DNA from: Gammaproteobacteria bacterium
GTDB lineage: Bacteria; Pseudomonadota; Gammaproteobacteria; Steroidobacterales; GCA-2729495
DNA length: 49,461 nt
NCBI GenBank assembly: GCA_028285245.1
Contig: JANQPY010000024.1
Location: 1-49,461 of the forward strand
Reading direction: 5' to 3'
The position numbers were made by a program, and so were the translations under genes. A model generated the notes under the pieces. That model searched no databases. It was given only the letters and a program-made list of their open reading frames with translations, and had not been told where the DNA came from. Position 1 is the stretch's first letter; every line of letters starts with the position of its first letter. Below, in pieces: positions 16,801 through 26,672 of the stretch.

Positions 16801-16985
16801 TGAACCTGGTGGTATGGCAGCGGCTGGCTGAGCAGCAGCGCCGGATATTGCTCGGTGCTTCTCTACTGGGGGTGAAAGGGGAGGTGCAGAAGCAGGGCTC
16901 TGTGGTGCACCTGGTCGCCCATCAATTGCTGGATCTGAGTGAGCTGCTTGGAGGGTTATCCGTTCGCAGCCGAAACTTTCATTGA
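13890..16985 (+). CDS. dnaE2: Error-prone DNA polymerase III alpha subunit DnaE2 (ImuC)
   Basis: The 1031-residue protein starts with a PHP domain (YAELHCLSNFTFLRGASHPEEL). The polymerase core includes GRGSAANS and the catalytic PDIDVDF block (residues 376-382), then DKDDLDELGLLKVDVLGLGML. Helix-hairpin-helix and OB-fold segments follow (AGLVISRQRPG, FVTLEDETGYLNLVVW). It is shorter than replicative DnaE (about 1160 aa) and ends after the OB fold, as DnaE2 proteins do. It performs translesion synthesis with ImuA and ImuB. The GTG start overlaps the imuB stop (GTGA, 13890-13893), so translation is coupled. Confidence 0.95.
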   Translation: MISGQSDLSLPYAELHCLSNFTFLRGASHPEELVAQAVQLGYRALAITDECSVAGIVRAHAAARKTSLQLIVGSEFTLQDGLRLVLLAQNRQGYGQLCRLISQARRAAVKGSYFLQRDDLEQGLGHCLALWLPGDPPDQSAADWLAATFRDRAYLAVELFAGPDDAVRLKNLQACAQAAGLPLVASSDVHMHSRRRRPLQDALTAIRLRQSIARAAPGLYVNGERHLRSLPALRRLYPDSLLAASAMLCRRIDFSLDELCYTYPAELVPVGESPASHLRKLTLAGAQQRWPGGTPATVKQLISHELALITELGYEHYFLTVHDLVRFARSRGILCQGRGSAANSAVCFCLRITEVDPARMSMLVERFISKERDEPPDIDVDFEHERREEVIQYIYGKYGRDRAALAATVVRYCPRSALRDLGGALDLSELQVDQLAKSMQWWDGNTIAAENIRAVGLDPESPVMRALVFLSGELMGFPRHLSQHVGGFVISHRPLTELVPIENAAMPDRTVIQWDKDDLDELGLLKVDVLGLGMLTAIRRSLDLVNDYRGSDLSLARVPAEDPAVYDMICRADTMGVFQIESRAQMSMLPRLRPRCYYDLVIEVAIVRPGPIQGEMVHPYLRRRNGEEPVTYPSEDVREVLQRTLGVPIFQEQVMQLAIVAAGFTPGEADSLRRAMAAWRRRGSLGPFEQRLIDGMRQRGYSINFARQIFNQILGFGEYGFPESHAASFALLVYVSAWLKHHEPAAFFCALLNSQPMGFYAPSQLVQCARRQGVEVRPVDVAHSAYECTLEGDKKSPPALRLGFSRVKGLKQAAAERIVEARRTGPFASVTELRERGGLQQQDLSVLADADALRRLTGHRHQAVWQAIGVEPALPLFGHAGPAEALPMLRRPLEGEEIQADYSRLGLSLRRHPLALIRRELACRDLASASAVIAREHGSKVAAAGLVISRQRPGSAAGVVFVTLEDETGYLNLVVWQRLAEQQRRILLGASLLGVKGEVQKQGSVVHLVAHQLLDLSELLGGLSVRSRNFH

Positions 16986-17014
16986 ACCTGCGCTATGCCT
17001 GTGCAGCATCGGCT

Positions 17015-17326
17015 CTATTCAAACTCAAAATCGTAAGAATCGAGCAGCGCTTCCGACATGCGTCGCTGTTCCAGCACTTCATCGATTCTACGCCGCGACG
17101 AGCAATTCTTAAGCTCCTCAGCGCTCAGCCCCTCAGCCTCCATTTCCGCAATCAGGTCATCCACATTGATCTCAACTGAGGATTCGCCAACATTGTCCGT
17201 GTCATTGAGGTACTGATCTTCGTCACCATCACTTTCGACATCGGTATCCCCGATCGCTTTTACCTCAAGCGTGTCCTGGTCTTCCGGGTCCGCTGTCGAA
17301 GTCACTTTGCCGTTCGCTTCCGTCAT
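17015..17326 (-). CDS. Small acidic protein of unknown function
   Basis: This is a 103-residue, very acidic protein (rich in Asp and Glu up to about residue 70) ending in a basic helix, SSRRRIDEVLEQRRMSEAL, and an acidic-aromatic tail, DSYDFEFE. There is no signal peptide or membrane segment. AAGGGAG six bases before the ATG supports translation. The basic-then-acidic C-terminus resembles small Pseudomonas proteins of the PA3496 type, from memory and not verified. It lies 177 bp downstream of gspF on the same strand and is convergent with dnaE2. I do not assign a function. Confidence 0.75.
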   Translation of the reverse strand: MTEANGKVTSTADPEDQDTLEVKAIGDTDVESDGDEDQYLNDTDNVGESSVEINVDDLIAEMEAEGLSAEELKNCSSRRRIDEVLEQRRMSEALLDSYDFEFE

Positions 17327-17503
17327 GGCAAAACTCCCTTAAATCTCCAACCGTTATGTGAAAATTCGAGCGATTTCCGCCGTTATAGAGCGAATTTTCA
17401 GGGGCCGCAACAACGACTGTATGAAAACCTCGACTAGTTCCGTTTTGCGCGTGGAACATCGCGCAATGCTAGGTAACAGGCGGGATTGTTGTGGGTGGAG
17501 GAG

Positions 17504-18718
17504 CTAGCTAACCAGCTGATTGAGCTGAAAAATGGGCAGCAAAATTGCCAGGACGATCAACAAAACAACAACGCCCATGCCAACGATCAGAGCGGGTTCA
17601 AGAATCCCTAACAAGACAGCAATCAAACCGTCCATCTCGCGCTCCTGATTTGTGGCTGCCCGATCCAGCATGTTTTCCAGCTCGCCGCTGGTCTCACCGC
17701 TGCTGATCAGGTGGATGCAGATGGGTGGGAAGTATCCCCCGTCAGCAAGGGAGCGGCCGATTGATGCGCCTTCTCGCACCCGTGCGGTCGCGCGCTCTAC
17801 AGTCTCCCGCATTGGCACGCTTTCCACGACCTGGCCGGAAATCTTGAGTGATTCAAGGACCGGCACACCGCTGCCTGACAGAATGCTCAGCGTTCTCGTA
17901 AACCGCGCCGTGTTGAAACCGCGGACCAGCCGGCCAATCACGGGGAGCCTGAGGATCAGGCCGTCGAACCGGCGTCGGTAGTTTGGGTTGGTGAGCAATC
18001 GCTTGATGCCCCAGGCGGCGAGACCACCTGCCACGAGTAGCACCAGACCGTAGTCACGCAAGAAATCGCTGGTGCTAATCAAAAACTGAGTCAACGCTGG
18101 CAGGTCCTGCCCGCTGCTAGTGAATACGCCCACGACTTTTGGCACAACGTACGCCAGCATCAGGCTGACAATCGCAAACGCCAATACTGTCAGTACGATG
18201 GGGTAAATCATTGCGTTTTGAATTTTCTGGCGGAGTACCTGCCGGTTCTCGGTATAGTCGGCGAGCCTCTCCAGCACGGCGTCCAGGTGGCCAGATTGCT
18301 CGCCCGCCGATACGGTTGCCCGGTAAAGTTCCGGAAACGCCTTGGGGAAGTCTGCCAGGCCGTCAGCCAGGCTGTGGCCCTCCATGACTTTGGAGCGCAC
18401 GCCGAGCACAATACTCTTCAGGCGCGGCTGCTCAGACTGCTCACTGACGGCCTGGAGCGCTTCCTCAAGTGGGAGTGCGGATTGCACCAGCGTAGCGAGC
18501 TGGCGCGTAAGCATCGCGAGATCGCCCGCTGATAAAGAGCGGCGCAGGCCAAACGACTGCTGGCGGGTAGCCTCTCGGCGGGACACCTCGGCAACGGTAA
18601 GCGGCAGAAGCTTTTGCTCGCGCAGCGCCTGGCGAACCTGACGAGCCGTGTCACCTTCGATGACGCCCTTGTGTTCCTTGCCGCCGGGATCGACCGCGGT
18701 GTATTCGAAGGCACCCAT
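17504..18718 (-). CDS. gspF: Type II secretion inner-membrane protein GspF
   Basis: The 404-residue polytopic protein has two T2SSF domains (about residues 70-195 and 272-395) and three hydrophobic segments, including NAMIYPIVLTVLAFAIV and a C-terminal VVVLLIVLAILLPIFQ. It begins with FEYTAVDPGGKEHKGVIEGD, typical of GspF. GspF forms the membrane platform that couples the GspE ATPase to pseudopilus assembly. It is last gene of the gspCDEF set here. A 168-bp gap separates it from gspE with no gene visible in it. No clear ribosome-binding site is seen. gspG is not found downstream. Confidence 0.95.
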   Translation of the reverse strand: MGAFEYTAVDPGGKEHKGVIEGDTARQVRQALREQKLLPLTVAEVSRREATRQQSFGLRRSLSAGDLAMLTRQLATLVQSALPLEEALQAVSEQSEQPRLKSIVLGVRSKVMEGHSLADGLADFPKAFPELYRATVSAGEQSGHLDAVLERLADYTENRQVLRQKIQNAMIYPIVLTVLAFAIVSLMLAYVVPKVVGVFTSSGQDLPALTQFLISTSDFLRDYGLVLLVAGGLAAWGIKRLLTNPNYRRRFDGLILRLPVIGRLVRGFNTARFTRTLSILSGSGVPVLESLKISGQVVESVPMRETVERATARVREGASIGRSLADGGYFPPICIHLISSGETSGELENMLDRAATNQEREMDGLIAVLLGILEPALIVGMGVVVLLIVLAILLPIFQLNQLVS

Positions 18719-18886
18719 TGGAGGCTAAAAGAAGGGCGCAAGAGTGCAGCGTCGCGGCCGACTCATGTGCCTTATTGCCAACACGTCGAGGTCGCTCACA
18801 ACGCAGGATCGATGCGGCCGTGACGACTTTGCAGCCTTGCGGGCCCTATCTCGAAAGACTGCTCATCAGGTATTTGGAGACAGGTT

Positions 18887-20452
18887 CTAGTCACCGCGGC
18901 TGACACGCAGAACCTCTTCCAGGCTCGTCTCTCCGGCCAGGACCCGGCGAATGCCATCCTCGCGAATGCTGGCGTGGTTCTTGCGTGCGTGCATCTCGAG
19001 TTGATGTTCCCCGACGCCGTCGTGAATCATGGTGCGCATTTCGTCGTCCAGCGGCACCAGTTCGTAGATTCCAGTGCGGCCCCGATACCCATCCCCGCTG
19101 TGCAGATCCTCGGCAGGCCGATAGAGCGTTGGTGGCGCAGCGGGATCCATGCCCAGCGCTCGGCACTCGTATTCGCTGGCGGTGTATGCCTGTTTCGTGT
19201 CCTGATCCAGAACCCGAACCAGCCGCTGTGCGAGCACGCCAAGTAAGCTGGAAGACAGTAGATAAGGTTCGACGCCCATGTCGCGCAGGCGGGTGACGGC
19301 GCCCACGGCCGTATTGGTGTGCAGCGTCGAGAGCACCAGATGACCCGTGAGGCTGGCTTGTACCGCGATTTCTGCGGTTTCGAGATCGCGGATCTCGCCG
19401 ACCATGACCACATCGGGATCCTGCCGAAGAATGGCTCTCAAGCCCCGCGCGAAGGTCATCTCAACCTTGGTGTTGACCTGGCTCTGTCCGATCCCGTCGA
19501 TGTAGTACTCGATCGGGTCCTCCACGGTCATGATGTTCCGCGAATCATCGTTGATGCGCTCAAGCGCTGCATACAGTGTCGTGGTTTTGCCTGAGCCCGT
19601 CGGGCCTGTCACCAGAATAATGCCGTGGGGCTTGTGGATGAGCTCGTCCATCGCGGCCTGCGGCTCCGGCGCCATGCCCAGGTTATTGAGATCGAGCCTG
19701 CCTGCCTGCTTGTCGAGTAGCCGCAAAACGACGCGCTCACCGTGTCCTGACGGCATGGTGGAAACCCGCACGTCAACTGCGCGGCCAGCGACCCGCAGGG
19801 ATATGCGGCCATCCTGCGGGAGCCGTTTCTCGGCAATGTCGAGTTTCGACATGACCTTGATTCGGGAAACCACCAGTGGCGCCACGGCCCTGCGCGACTG
19901 CAGCACTTCCCGCATCACGCCATCGACACGAAAACGAATCACCAATCGATTCTCGAAAGGCTCAATGTGCACGTCAGACGCATTTTCTTTAACGGCTGAC
20001 GTCAGCACGGCATTGATTAAACGGATTATGGGCGCGTCGTCATCGCTCTCAAGCAAATCCGAAGGCTCCGGTAGCTCCTGGGCGACACGCAGTAAATCGT
20101 CATCCTCGTTTAGGCCCTCGACCATGCGCATCGTCGAGTTCGATTCACGCTCGTAGGTTTGCTGCAGGCGTTCGTCGAACTCGGCGGGGGACACGAGCTG
20201 AATCTGCAGCGGCTTCTCGATAAAGCGCCTGACTTCCGCCAGACTCGCGGGAGAGGCGTTGGTGCGGACCAGTGTTAGGGCTTTCCCATCGACATAGTCG
20301 TGGACTAGCAACCCATGCCGCTTCGCGAAGGCAAACGGCAGCATTTTCGGCCCTTCGGGCGTTGACGCGGTTAAATCTTGCTGCGCTTCTGTGCTGTCCA
20401 AAGCGCCCGATGCGAGCGCCGCTTCGTCCGTGGGCAGCGTCGTCACGGCCAT
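18887..20452 (-). CDS. gspE: Type II secretion ATPase GspE lacking the zinc-binding cysteines
   Basis: The 521-residue AAA-like secretion ATPase has an N-terminal domain and a RecA-like core with Walker [11 protein letters not shown], Asp box [15 protein letters not shown], Walker [13 protein letters not shown] and His box [11 protein letters not shown]. It powers pseudopilus growth at the inner face of the membrane. Unusually, the C-terminal zinc site (CxxC ... CxxC in EpsE/GspE) is missing: the first pair reads DQDTK and the second [11 protein letters not shown], so all four cysteines are replaced although the flanking [11 protein letters not shown] is intact. The start is four bases after the gspD stop. 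Confidence 0.95.
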   Translation of the reverse strand: MAVTTLPTDEAALASGALDSTEAQQDLTASTPEGPKMLPFAFAKRHGLLVHDYVDGKALTLVRTNASPASLAEVRRFIEKPLQIQLVSPAEFDERLQQTYERESNSTMRMVEGLNEDDDLLRVAQELPEPSDLLESDDDAPIIRLINAVLTSAVKENASDVHIEPFENRLVIRFRVDGVMREVLQSRRAVAPLVVSRIKVMSKLDIAEKRLPQDGRISLRVAGRAVDVRVSTMPSGHGERVVLRLLDKQAGRLDLNNLGMAPEPQAAMDELIHKPHGIILVTGPTGSGKTTTLYAALERINDDSRNIMTVEDPIEYYIDGIGQSQVNTKVEMTFARGLRAILRQDPDVVMVGEIRDLETAEIAVQASLTGHLVLSTLHTNTAVGAVTRLRDMGVEPYLLSSSLLGVLAQRLVRVLDQDTKQAYTASEYECRALGMDPAAPPTLYRPAEDLHSGDGYRGRTGIYELVPLDDEMRTMIHDGVGEHQLEMHARKNHASIREDGIRRVLAGETSLEEVLRVSRGD

Positions 20453-20456
20453 GGTG

Positions 20457-22466
20457 TTAGCCGGTCTCCGCTTCGGTTGGCGCCAAAGGGCGGAGATCTA
20501 TTGCAGGTGGCTCTTCGAGCTCGTCTGCCGGCTGCGGGTTCCAGGGCAGGAGCTCCGGAGCATCCTGCCGAATCTGCCACCCGGGCAGCACGCGGTCCGG
20601 TCCACTGCCTAACTGCAGCTCGCGCATGAAGTTGTACTTGGCGTTCGTCGCGAAGGCAGCTTGCTGATCATCCCGCAGAATGGTCGGGCGAATGAAAAAC
20701 ATCAGGTTCGTCTTGGTCTTCTGCGCACTGGTTGAACGGAAGAGGGCGCCAAGGAGGGGAATGCTTCCCAGGATCGGCACACGCTGCTCGCTCTGCACGA
20801 GCTGATCCTGAATCAACCCGCCGAGTACCAATATTCCGCCGTCTTCGACGATGACCGCTGTGTTGATATTTCGGTTGCTGGTGATCAGGTCAACGGCCTG
20901 GGTGCTGTCGGTGACGCTTGAGATTTCCTGGCTGATTTTCAGTCTTACCGCATTGCCTTCATTGATTTGCGGTGTCAGGGTGAGCGTCAGGCCTACCTGT
21001 TCGCGTTCAATGGTCTGAAACGGGTTGACGGATCCGGCGTTCCCGCCGGTGTTGGTGAAGTTGCCGGTAACAAACGGCACTTCCTGGCCAACCTGAATCT
21101 CGGCTTCTTCGTTATCCAGCGTCACCAGAACCGGCGTACCCATTAGATTGGTGTCTACATCGGCCTCCAGCGCCTCAATGATGGCGGCGAAGCTGGTGCC
21201 GGTCTCGGAGATCCGGCCGAGACCCAGAGTGATGCCGTTGGGCAATACGCCGCCCAGGTCACCCACGCCATTGTCACCCTCGACCACCCCGGCCAGGCCT
21301 GCGACACCCACGCGGTCACCAAAGTTCGTGACGCCCACGGCAGTCTCGAAGTCAGCATCCGCCAATGCCCAGGTCACGCCGAGATCCTTGGCGCGATCGG
21401 CAGATACTTCCACGATGATGGTCTCCAGAAGGACCTGGAGGCGCCGAATATCCAGTTTGTCGACCACGTTCATCATGGAGCGCATCACTTTTGGTGGTGC
21501 GGTAATGATGAGTGCGTTGGTCGAGGCATCCGCCCAGATGCTGATGCCTGCCGCATCGACGCCGCTGCCCTCAGCCTGTTGCTGATATTGCGTTTGCAGC
21601 TTCGTCGCAAGATCCTCAGAGTCTGCGTAGCGCAAATAGCGGACCTGTGTATCGCCGCCTTCTTCCAGCGGTGTGTCGAGATGCGTCACCAGCGCGCGAA
21701 TGCGCAACCGGTCTTTGCGGTCGCCGCTGATCAATACGCTGTTGGTTCGGTCGTCCGCAACAACCGTTGTCGGCGGACCCGCCGTGGCCTGGCCTGCCGC
21801 CGCGCCCTGTGACAGGGCATTGACGATGCGGACAATCTCGTCTGCAGACGCATGTTCCAGGCGAATCACCTCGTAATCTTCGTCCCCCGCCTGATCAATA
21901 CGCCGGATGATTCGCAGCATGCGGCTAACGTTCGCGCGCCGGTCCGAAATAATCAGCATGTTGGAAGGCGGGTACGCCGCGAGATGCCCGTACTGCGGAA
22001 TCAGAGGCCTCAGGATGGGCACCAATTGAGCTGCGCCGACGTTCTCAACCTGAATCACTTGAGTCAGCAGATCGTCAGCGCGACGGTCCGGGTCGCTGAA
22101 GCTCTCCGCGCCGGGCACCTGACGCGCGTTCGCATCCGGAAGAATTTTGACCACGTTGCCCGACGGCACGGCCACGAACCCGTACACCGACAGGATGGAC
22201 AGGAAGGTTTCGTAGAACGCTTCCGGTGACATAGGCACGGAGGACAGCATGGTGACCTGGGCCTTCACCCGTGGGTCGAGCACGAAGTTCTTTCCGGTGA
22301 TCTCGCTCACGGCCTCGATCACCTGGCGAATGTCGGCGTCCTTATAGTTAGGCGTAACCGTCGGCTGCTGGCCAAACGCCAACGCATTGACCAACAGAGC
22401 CGACACGGCCAGCGCTTGCACTCCGCGCCGCGCGGGCGCTCTAAGAATTCTTGTGAGCATGCTCAT
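20457..22466 (-). CDS. gspD: Type II secretion outer-membrane secretin GspD
   Basis: A signal peptide (about residues 1-32, ending NALAFG) is followed by the N0 domain ([24 protein letters not shown] trimmed here to its core), N1-N3 repeats and the C-terminal secretin domain ending in [16 protein letters not shown] and [10 protein letters not shown]. At 669 residues it is typical. It forms the multimeric outer-membrane channel for folded exoproteins. The ATG overlaps the gspC stop by four bases, so the two are translationally coupled. No pilotin gene is seen in the window. Confidence 0.96.
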   Translation of the reverse strand: MSMLTRILRAPARRGVQALAVSALLVNALAFGQQPTVTPNYKDADIRQVIEAVSEITGKNFVLDPRVKAQVTMLSSVPMSPEAFYETFLSILSVYGFVAVPSGNVVKILPDANARQVPGAESFSDPDRRADDLLTQVIQVENVGAAQLVPILRPLIPQYGHLAAYPPSNMLIISDRRANVSRMLRIIRRIDQAGDEDYEVIRLEHASADEIVRIVNALSQGAAAGQATAGPPTTVVADDRTNSVLISGDRKDRLRIRALVTHLDTPLEEGGDTQVRYLRYADSEDLATKLQTQYQQQAEGSGVDAAGISIWADASTNALIITAPPKVMRSMMNVVDKLDIRRLQVLLETIIVEVSADRAKDLGVTWALADADFETAVGVTNFGDRVGVAGLAGVVEGDNGVGDLGGVLPNGITLGLGRISETGTSFAAIIEALEADVDTNLMGTPVLVTLDNEEAEIQVGQEVPFVTGNFTNTGGNAGSVNPFQTIEREQVGLTLTLTPQINEGNAVRLKISQEISSVTDSTQAVDLITSNRNINTAVIVEDGGILVLGGLIQDQLVQSEQRVPILGSIPLLGALFRSTSAQKTKTNLMFFIRPTILRDDQQAAFATNAKYNFMRELQLGSGPDRVLPGWQIRQDAPELLPWNPQPADELEEPPAIDLRPLAPTEAETG

Positions 22467-23377
22467 CGCCGTCCTGTCGCAGCGGCCAACTCGGCGGTAT
22501 CCAGTGAGATCACCTCCGGTTGACCACCTCGTTCGACCGTCAGAGTGACCTGCGTTGCTGTCGCCAGAGAGCTGAATACTTCCATACCCTGCTGCGGATT
22601 ATTGAGAGTCAGGCCATTGATTTCTGTGACTAAATCCCCAGGCCTAAGGCCCAGCTCAGAGAATTGCTGACGGTTCCGCCCCGGGTACAACCGGTAGCCC
22701 TTAAGCTGACCATTTGGCATAAACGGCTGTGGGCGAACAATGTCGGTAAACGTAGCGACGTTCTGCTGGACAATTTCCTGAACTGTTGGCGCCGGCGCGG
22801 CAGCCGGCCGGGTGGTCCGGCGGGTCTGCGACGCGGGCCGTGGTGCAGCGCCAGCGAACTCTCTGGGCAGGCGCAAGGCTTCCAGAATGCCGGCACGATT
22901 CAGAATCACTCGATCTGTATGCACGCGATGCAGGCTGGCGCCTCCGGGGATGGGGTCTTTCAGGAAGTAGGTGTCTTCCTGGCCGTCCCCATCGGCAATG
23001 ATCGCGTGGGCGAACCGGTCCTCTGTCGCCGCAACGGTAGCCCGCAGGCTAAGGTTCAGGCGGGTGTCGGGCGCATCCAGGGTTTCTTCCACGACCGGCG
23101 GCGTATCGTCGTCTGACGCTTGCCCGAACAATTGCGCTGCGGCCAGATCGCTGTAGTCGCGATTGCTGACCGTCGTCGTCGCTCGCAACGCCGTCGGCGG
23201 CGTCCACTGGACTGCTGCCGGTGCGGGAAAAACTGCCCACACAATGCGTGACAGGTACCAGGCAATCATGCCCGCCAATGCCAGCGAGACCCAGAAGGGC
23301 AGGCGTTCGCTGGCCTGAGCCAGCAACTGTTCCGGAGACTGGTCGCCCAGCCGGGTCATGTATTCCTTGACGTTCAT
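22463..23377 (-). CDS. gspC: Type II secretion inner-membrane protein GspC
   Basis: From the ATG at 23377 the product is 304 residues with a short cytoplasmic stretch, one membrane segment (LPFWVSLALAGMIAWYL), a periplasmic homology region (about 70-150) and a C-terminal PDZ-like domain (PGDLVTEINGLTLNNPQQ). GspC links the inner-membrane platform to the GspD secretin. A reading 60 residues longer (from 23557) has an extra hydrophobic stretch and charged region not expected in GspC, so the inner start is preferred; neither has a strong ribosome-binding site. It is first gene of the gspCDEF operon and is divergent from clpS. Confidence 0.9.
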   Translation of the reverse strand: MNVKEYMTRLGDQSPEQLLAQASERLPFWVSLALAGMIAWYLSRIVWAVFPAPAAVQWTPPTALRATTTVSNRDYSDLAAAQLFGQASDDDTPPVVEETLDAPDTRLNLSLRATVAATEDRFAHAIIADGDGQEDTYFLKDPIPGGASLHRVHTDRVILNRAGILEALRLPREFAGAAPRPASQTRRTTRPAAAPAPTVQEIVQQNVATFTDIVRPQPFMPNGQLKGYRLYPGRNRQQFSELGLRPGDLVTEINGLTLNNPQQGMEVFSSLATATQVTLTVERGGQPEVISLDTAELAAATGRR

Positions 23378-23689
23378 GCTTCGGCCGATTTCTCCCTGGC
23401 CTGGGGCAGACCCGCGCAGCCGCCGGAATCCGCGGGACTTGGCATAATAATGGCGTTCGGGCCCAGCGCAAGGATTGACGAAATAAACTCTGGCCAGCCA
23501 GAGCGATGCAGCAAGAATGTTACCGGCAACATGAAGGATCGACAGGATGGTCCGCAAGCCTGAACTTTACTGCCTGGGCGGGGGTCCAGACAGGCATAGA
23601 TCCCCCATTTTGGGCAACCAATCGCTCCCTCGGCGGCCCGCAGAACGCTAGAATGGCGCTTTGCCAACCAATAAATTTGACTAGATTCA

Positions 23690-24025
23690 ATGGGTAACGA
23701 GAACGAAAACCGTCCTCTACCGCCTGGGGAAGATCAGGGTCTGGCCCTTGACGAGGCGCGGCCAAAGCTCAAAAAGCCGCCGCTTTTCAAGGTTTTACTG
23801 CTGAATGATGACTACACTCCAATGGAGTTTGTGGTGGAGGTGCTGGAAACTGTCTTCAGCATGGACCGGCCGCAGGCGACCCGCATCATGCTCGAGGTGC
23901 ATACCAAGGGCCGCGGTGTGTGCGGGGTGTTCACCTACGAGATTGCCGAAACTAAAGTGGCGCAGGTAAGCGCCTTTGCGGAACAGCACCAGCATCCGTT
24001 GCTGTGCACACTGGAGGAAGACTGA
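23690..24025 (+). CDS. clpS: ATP-dependent Clp protease adaptor ClpS
   Basis: The 111-residue protein has a flexible N-terminus and the ClpS core: [19 protein letters not shown], then [21 protein letters not shown]. These residues form the pocket that binds N-terminal Leu, Phe, Tyr and Trp of N-degron substrates and hands them to ClpAP. It lies three bases before clpA. The Aat transferase, which makes such N-degrons, is encoded just beyond clpA. Confidence 0.97.
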   Translation: MGNENENRPLPPGEDQGLALDEARPKLKKPPLFKVLLLNDDYTPMEFVVEVLETVFSMDRPQATRIMLEVHTKGRGVCGVFTYEIAETKVAQVSAFAEQHQHPLLCTLEED

Positions 24026-24028
24026 CGA

Positions 24029-26317
24029 ATGCTAAGTAGCGAGCTTGAGTTCTGCCTCAATGAGGCCTTCCAGCGCGCCAGGGACGAGGCGCACGAGTAT
24101 ATGACTGTTGAGCATCTGCTCTTGGCGATCCTCAACATACCGCGCGTCGAGGAAACACTGCGGGCTTGCGCTGCCGATGTTGCGCGCCTTCGCGAAGAGC
24201 TGCAGGGGTTCATTGACGAGTCTACGCCGCGTCTCCCGAATGAGACGGAGCAAGACGTGCAGCCCACACTCGGTTTTCAGCGGGTGTTGCAGCGGGCGGT
24301 CTTCCATGTGCAGTCGAGCGGCAAGAAAGAAGTCAAGGGCGAAAACGTTCTGGTTGCGATATTTGGCGAGAAACAATCGCACGCGGTTTACCTGCTCGGG
24401 CTGCAGGATGTGTCGCGCCTGGACGTCGTGAATTTCATGTCGCATGGCCTGAGCAAGAGCGGCGAGTCGGGCGGCACAGAGCCAGAGCGCGGGGGTGAGC
24501 AGGAGGTGGCTGAGCCGGAGTCCGGGGCCAGCCCATTGGAAAGCTTCACGTCCAACCTGAACGAGCGTGCGCAGGCCGGACTGATTGATCCTTTGATTGG
24601 GCGCGATGCCGAGATTGAGCGCACGGTTCAGGTGCTATGCCGGCGACGTAAGAACAACCCGCTGTTCGTCGGCGAGGCCGGTGTCGGCAAGACTGCTCTT
24701 GCCGAGGGGTTGGCCAAGCGGATTGTTGACGCAGAAGTGCCATCCGTTCTTGCGGAGGCCACGATTTACGCGCTGGACATGGGCGCGCTCCTCGCCGGGA
24801 CCAAGTATCGCGGCGACTTCGAGAAACGACTCAAAGGCGTGTTGGCTGATCTGGCCAAGGACCGCGGCGCAATTTTGTTTATCGATGAAATTCATACAGT
24901 CATCGGTGCCGGCGCAGCCTCGGGCGGCGTGTTGGATGCGTCCAACCTGATCAAGCCGGTCCTTGCCAACGGCGAACTGCGTTGCATTGGGTCCACCACG
25001 TATCGCGAGTATCGCGGCATTTTTGAGAAAGACCACGCGTTGGCACGCCGTTTCCAGAAAATCGATGTGGATGAGCCGAGCATTGACGAGACCGTGGAAA
25101 TTCTGCACGGCCTGCGGTCCCGGTTTGAAGAGCATCATGAAGTGAAGTACAGCGACGATGCACTCCAGGTAGCAGCTGAGCTGTCCGCGCGGCACATCAA
25201 TGAGCGCCAGCTCCCTGACAAGGCCATCGACGTAATTGATGAGGCCGGGGCGCGCGTGCGCCTGCAGCCGGCGGAGCAGCGGCCAAGTGTTGTAGACACT
25301 GGTGAGATTGAGCAGGTTGTCGCAGGTATGGCGCGCATTCCGCCGCGCAGCGTTTCAGCTTCTGATCGCGACCTGCTGCGGCACCTGGATCGTGATTTGA
25401 AGCTGGTGATTTTCGGGCAGGATCAGGCGATCGATGCACTGGCGGCCTCGATCAAAATGTCTCGCTCCGGCTTGCGCGAACCGGAGAAGCCGGTCGGCGC
25501 ATTCCTGTTTGCCGGGCCCACCGGTGTCGGTAAGACCGAGGTCAGCCGGCAGCTTGCGCACAACCTGGGTATCGAACTGATTCGCTTTGATATGTCCGAG
25601 TACATGGAGCGGCATACGGTGTCGCGGCTCATCGGCGCGCCACCGGGGTATGTGGGCTTTGACCAGGGGGGTCTGCTGACCGAAGCGGTCAACAAGAATC
25701 CTCATGCTGTCGTGCTTCTGGATGAGATTGAAAAGGCACACCCCGAGGTCTTCAACCTGCTGCTTCAGGTCATGGACCACGGGACGCTGACCGACAACAA
25801 CGGTCGTAAAGCCGATTTTCGTAACGTGATACTGATAATGACCACCAATGCGGGTGCGCAGGAGATGGGGCGCGCGTCCATTGGCTTTACTCACCAGGAT
25901 CACTCCAGCGACGGCATGGAAGCGTTAAAGAAGCTGTTTTCTCCCGAGTTCAGGAACCGCCTCGACGCCATCATTCAATTCTCCACACTAGACGAGTCGT
26001 CAGTGCTCCGCGTGGTTGACAAGCTCGTGCTCGAACTGGAGGCGCAGCTGGCTGACCATGACGTCACGCTCGAACTTCAGGATGAGGCCCGCGATTGGAT
26101 AGCTGCGCGCGGCTATGATCCGAAGATGGGCGCAAGGCCAATGTCCCGTGTGATTCAGGAGCACATCAAACGCCCGCTCGCCGAGCAGCTACTGTTCGGT
26201 GACCTCGCGGAGGGTGGTTCCGTGCGGATCGAGCTGGACGGGGAGGAGAGCCTGAAGCTGGTTGCCAGTCCCAACACGCTTCAGCTTGAACACCTGTCGA
26301 CCAGTGACGTGAAGTAA
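24029..26317 (+). CDS. clpA: ATP-dependent Clp protease ATP-binding subunit ClpA
   Basis: The 762-residue Hsp100 unfoldase has two N-terminal Clp repeats (about residues 1-145) and two AAA+ modules. Walker A motifs are GEAGVGKT (about 215-222) and GPTGVGKT (about 496-503), with IDEIHT and LLDEIEKA as Walker B motifs. The ClpP-docking loop is seen as ASIGFTHQD. Length matches E. coli ClpA (758). It unfolds substrates, including those presented by ClpS, into ClpP. It is co-transcribed with clpS and convergent with infA. Confidence 0.97.
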   Translation: MLSSELEFCLNEAFQRARDEAHEYMTVEHLLLAILNIPRVEETLRACAADVARLREELQGFIDESTPRLPNETEQDVQPTLGFQRVLQRAVFHVQSSGKKEVKGENVLVAIFGEKQSHAVYLLGLQDVSRLDVVNFMSHGLSKSGESGGTEPERGGEQEVAEPESGASPLESFTSNLNERAQAGLIDPLIGRDAEIERTVQVLCRRRKNNPLFVGEAGVGKTALAEGLAKRIVDAEVPSVLAEATIYALDMGALLAGTKYRGDFEKRLKGVLADLAKDRGAILFIDEIHTVIGAGAASGGVLDASNLIKPVLANGELRCIGSTTYREYRGIFEKDHALARRFQKIDVDEPSIDETVEILHGLRSRFEEHHEVKYSDDALQVAAELSARHINERQLPDKAIDVIDEAGARVRLQPAEQRPSVVDTGEIEQVVAGMARIPPRSVSASDRDLLRHLDRDLKLVIFGQDQAIDALAASIKMSRSGLREPEKPVGAFLFAGPTGVGKTEVSRQLAHNLGIELIRFDMSEYMERHTVSRLIGAPPGYVGFDQGGLLTEAVNKNPHAVVLLDEIEKAHPEVFNLLLQVMDHGTLTDNNGRKADFRNVILIMTTNAGAQEMGRASIGFTHQDHSSDGMEALKKLFSPEFRNRLDAIIQFSTLDESSVLRVVDKLVLELEAQLADHDVTLELQDEARDWIAARGYDPKMGARPMSRVIQEHIKRPLAEQLLFGDLAEGGSVRIELDGEESLKLVASPNTLQLEHLSTSDVK

Positions 26318-26327
26318 AGTTGCACGA

Positions 26328-26348
26328 CTGGGGCCTGCATGGCCCCGG
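26328..26348. terminator. Hairpin between convergent clpA and infA
   Basis: An 8-bp stem (GGGGCC/GGCCCC core extended by two pairs) with a 5-nt loop lies 11 bases after the clpA stop. There is no T-tract on either strand, so it is a weak candidate for terminating either gene. Confidence 0.35.
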
Positions 26349-26411
26349 CCTCGATGGACCGCAACTAAGTCGGTACGGTGGAGCGGCTGAGCCCTGCTGG
26401 CGAGCAGTTGA

Positions 26412-26630
26412 CTAGCGGGCGCGATAGACGATGCGGCCCTTGGTCAGGTCGTAAGGGGTCAGCTCCACGGTGACGTTATCCCCGGTCAGGATGCGAATAT
26501 AGTTCTTGCGCATTTTCCCAGAGATGTGCGCTGTCACTACATGCCCGTTCTCGAGCTCAACCCGGAACGTTGTATTGGGGAGCGTCTCGGTCACGACGCC
26601 TTCGAGCTGTATGGCGTCTTCCTTAGCCAT
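26412..26630 (-). CDS. infA: Translation initiation factor IF-1
   Basis: The 72-residue S1/OB-fold protein begins [19 protein letters not shown] and ends KGRIVYRAR, close to E. coli IF-1 throughout. It binds the ribosomal A site during initiation. It follows aat by 42 bp on the same strand. In many gammaproteobacteria an arginyl/leucyltransferase (ate/bpt) gene sits between aat and infA; none fits here. Confidence 0.98.
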   Translation of the reverse strand: MAKEDAIQLEGVVTETLPNTTFRVELENGHVVTAHISGKMRKNYIRILTGDNVTVELTPYDLTKGRIVYRAR

Positions 26631-26672
26631 GAAGTACCTCGCTGAAAAGCGCGCGAATTGTGCAAGGTTTGC

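Noticed and set aside
23378-23557. Sixty-residue N-terminal extension of GspC
   Set aside because: It adds a second hydrophobic stretch and charged sequence not found in GspC; the inner ATG gives the expected topology.
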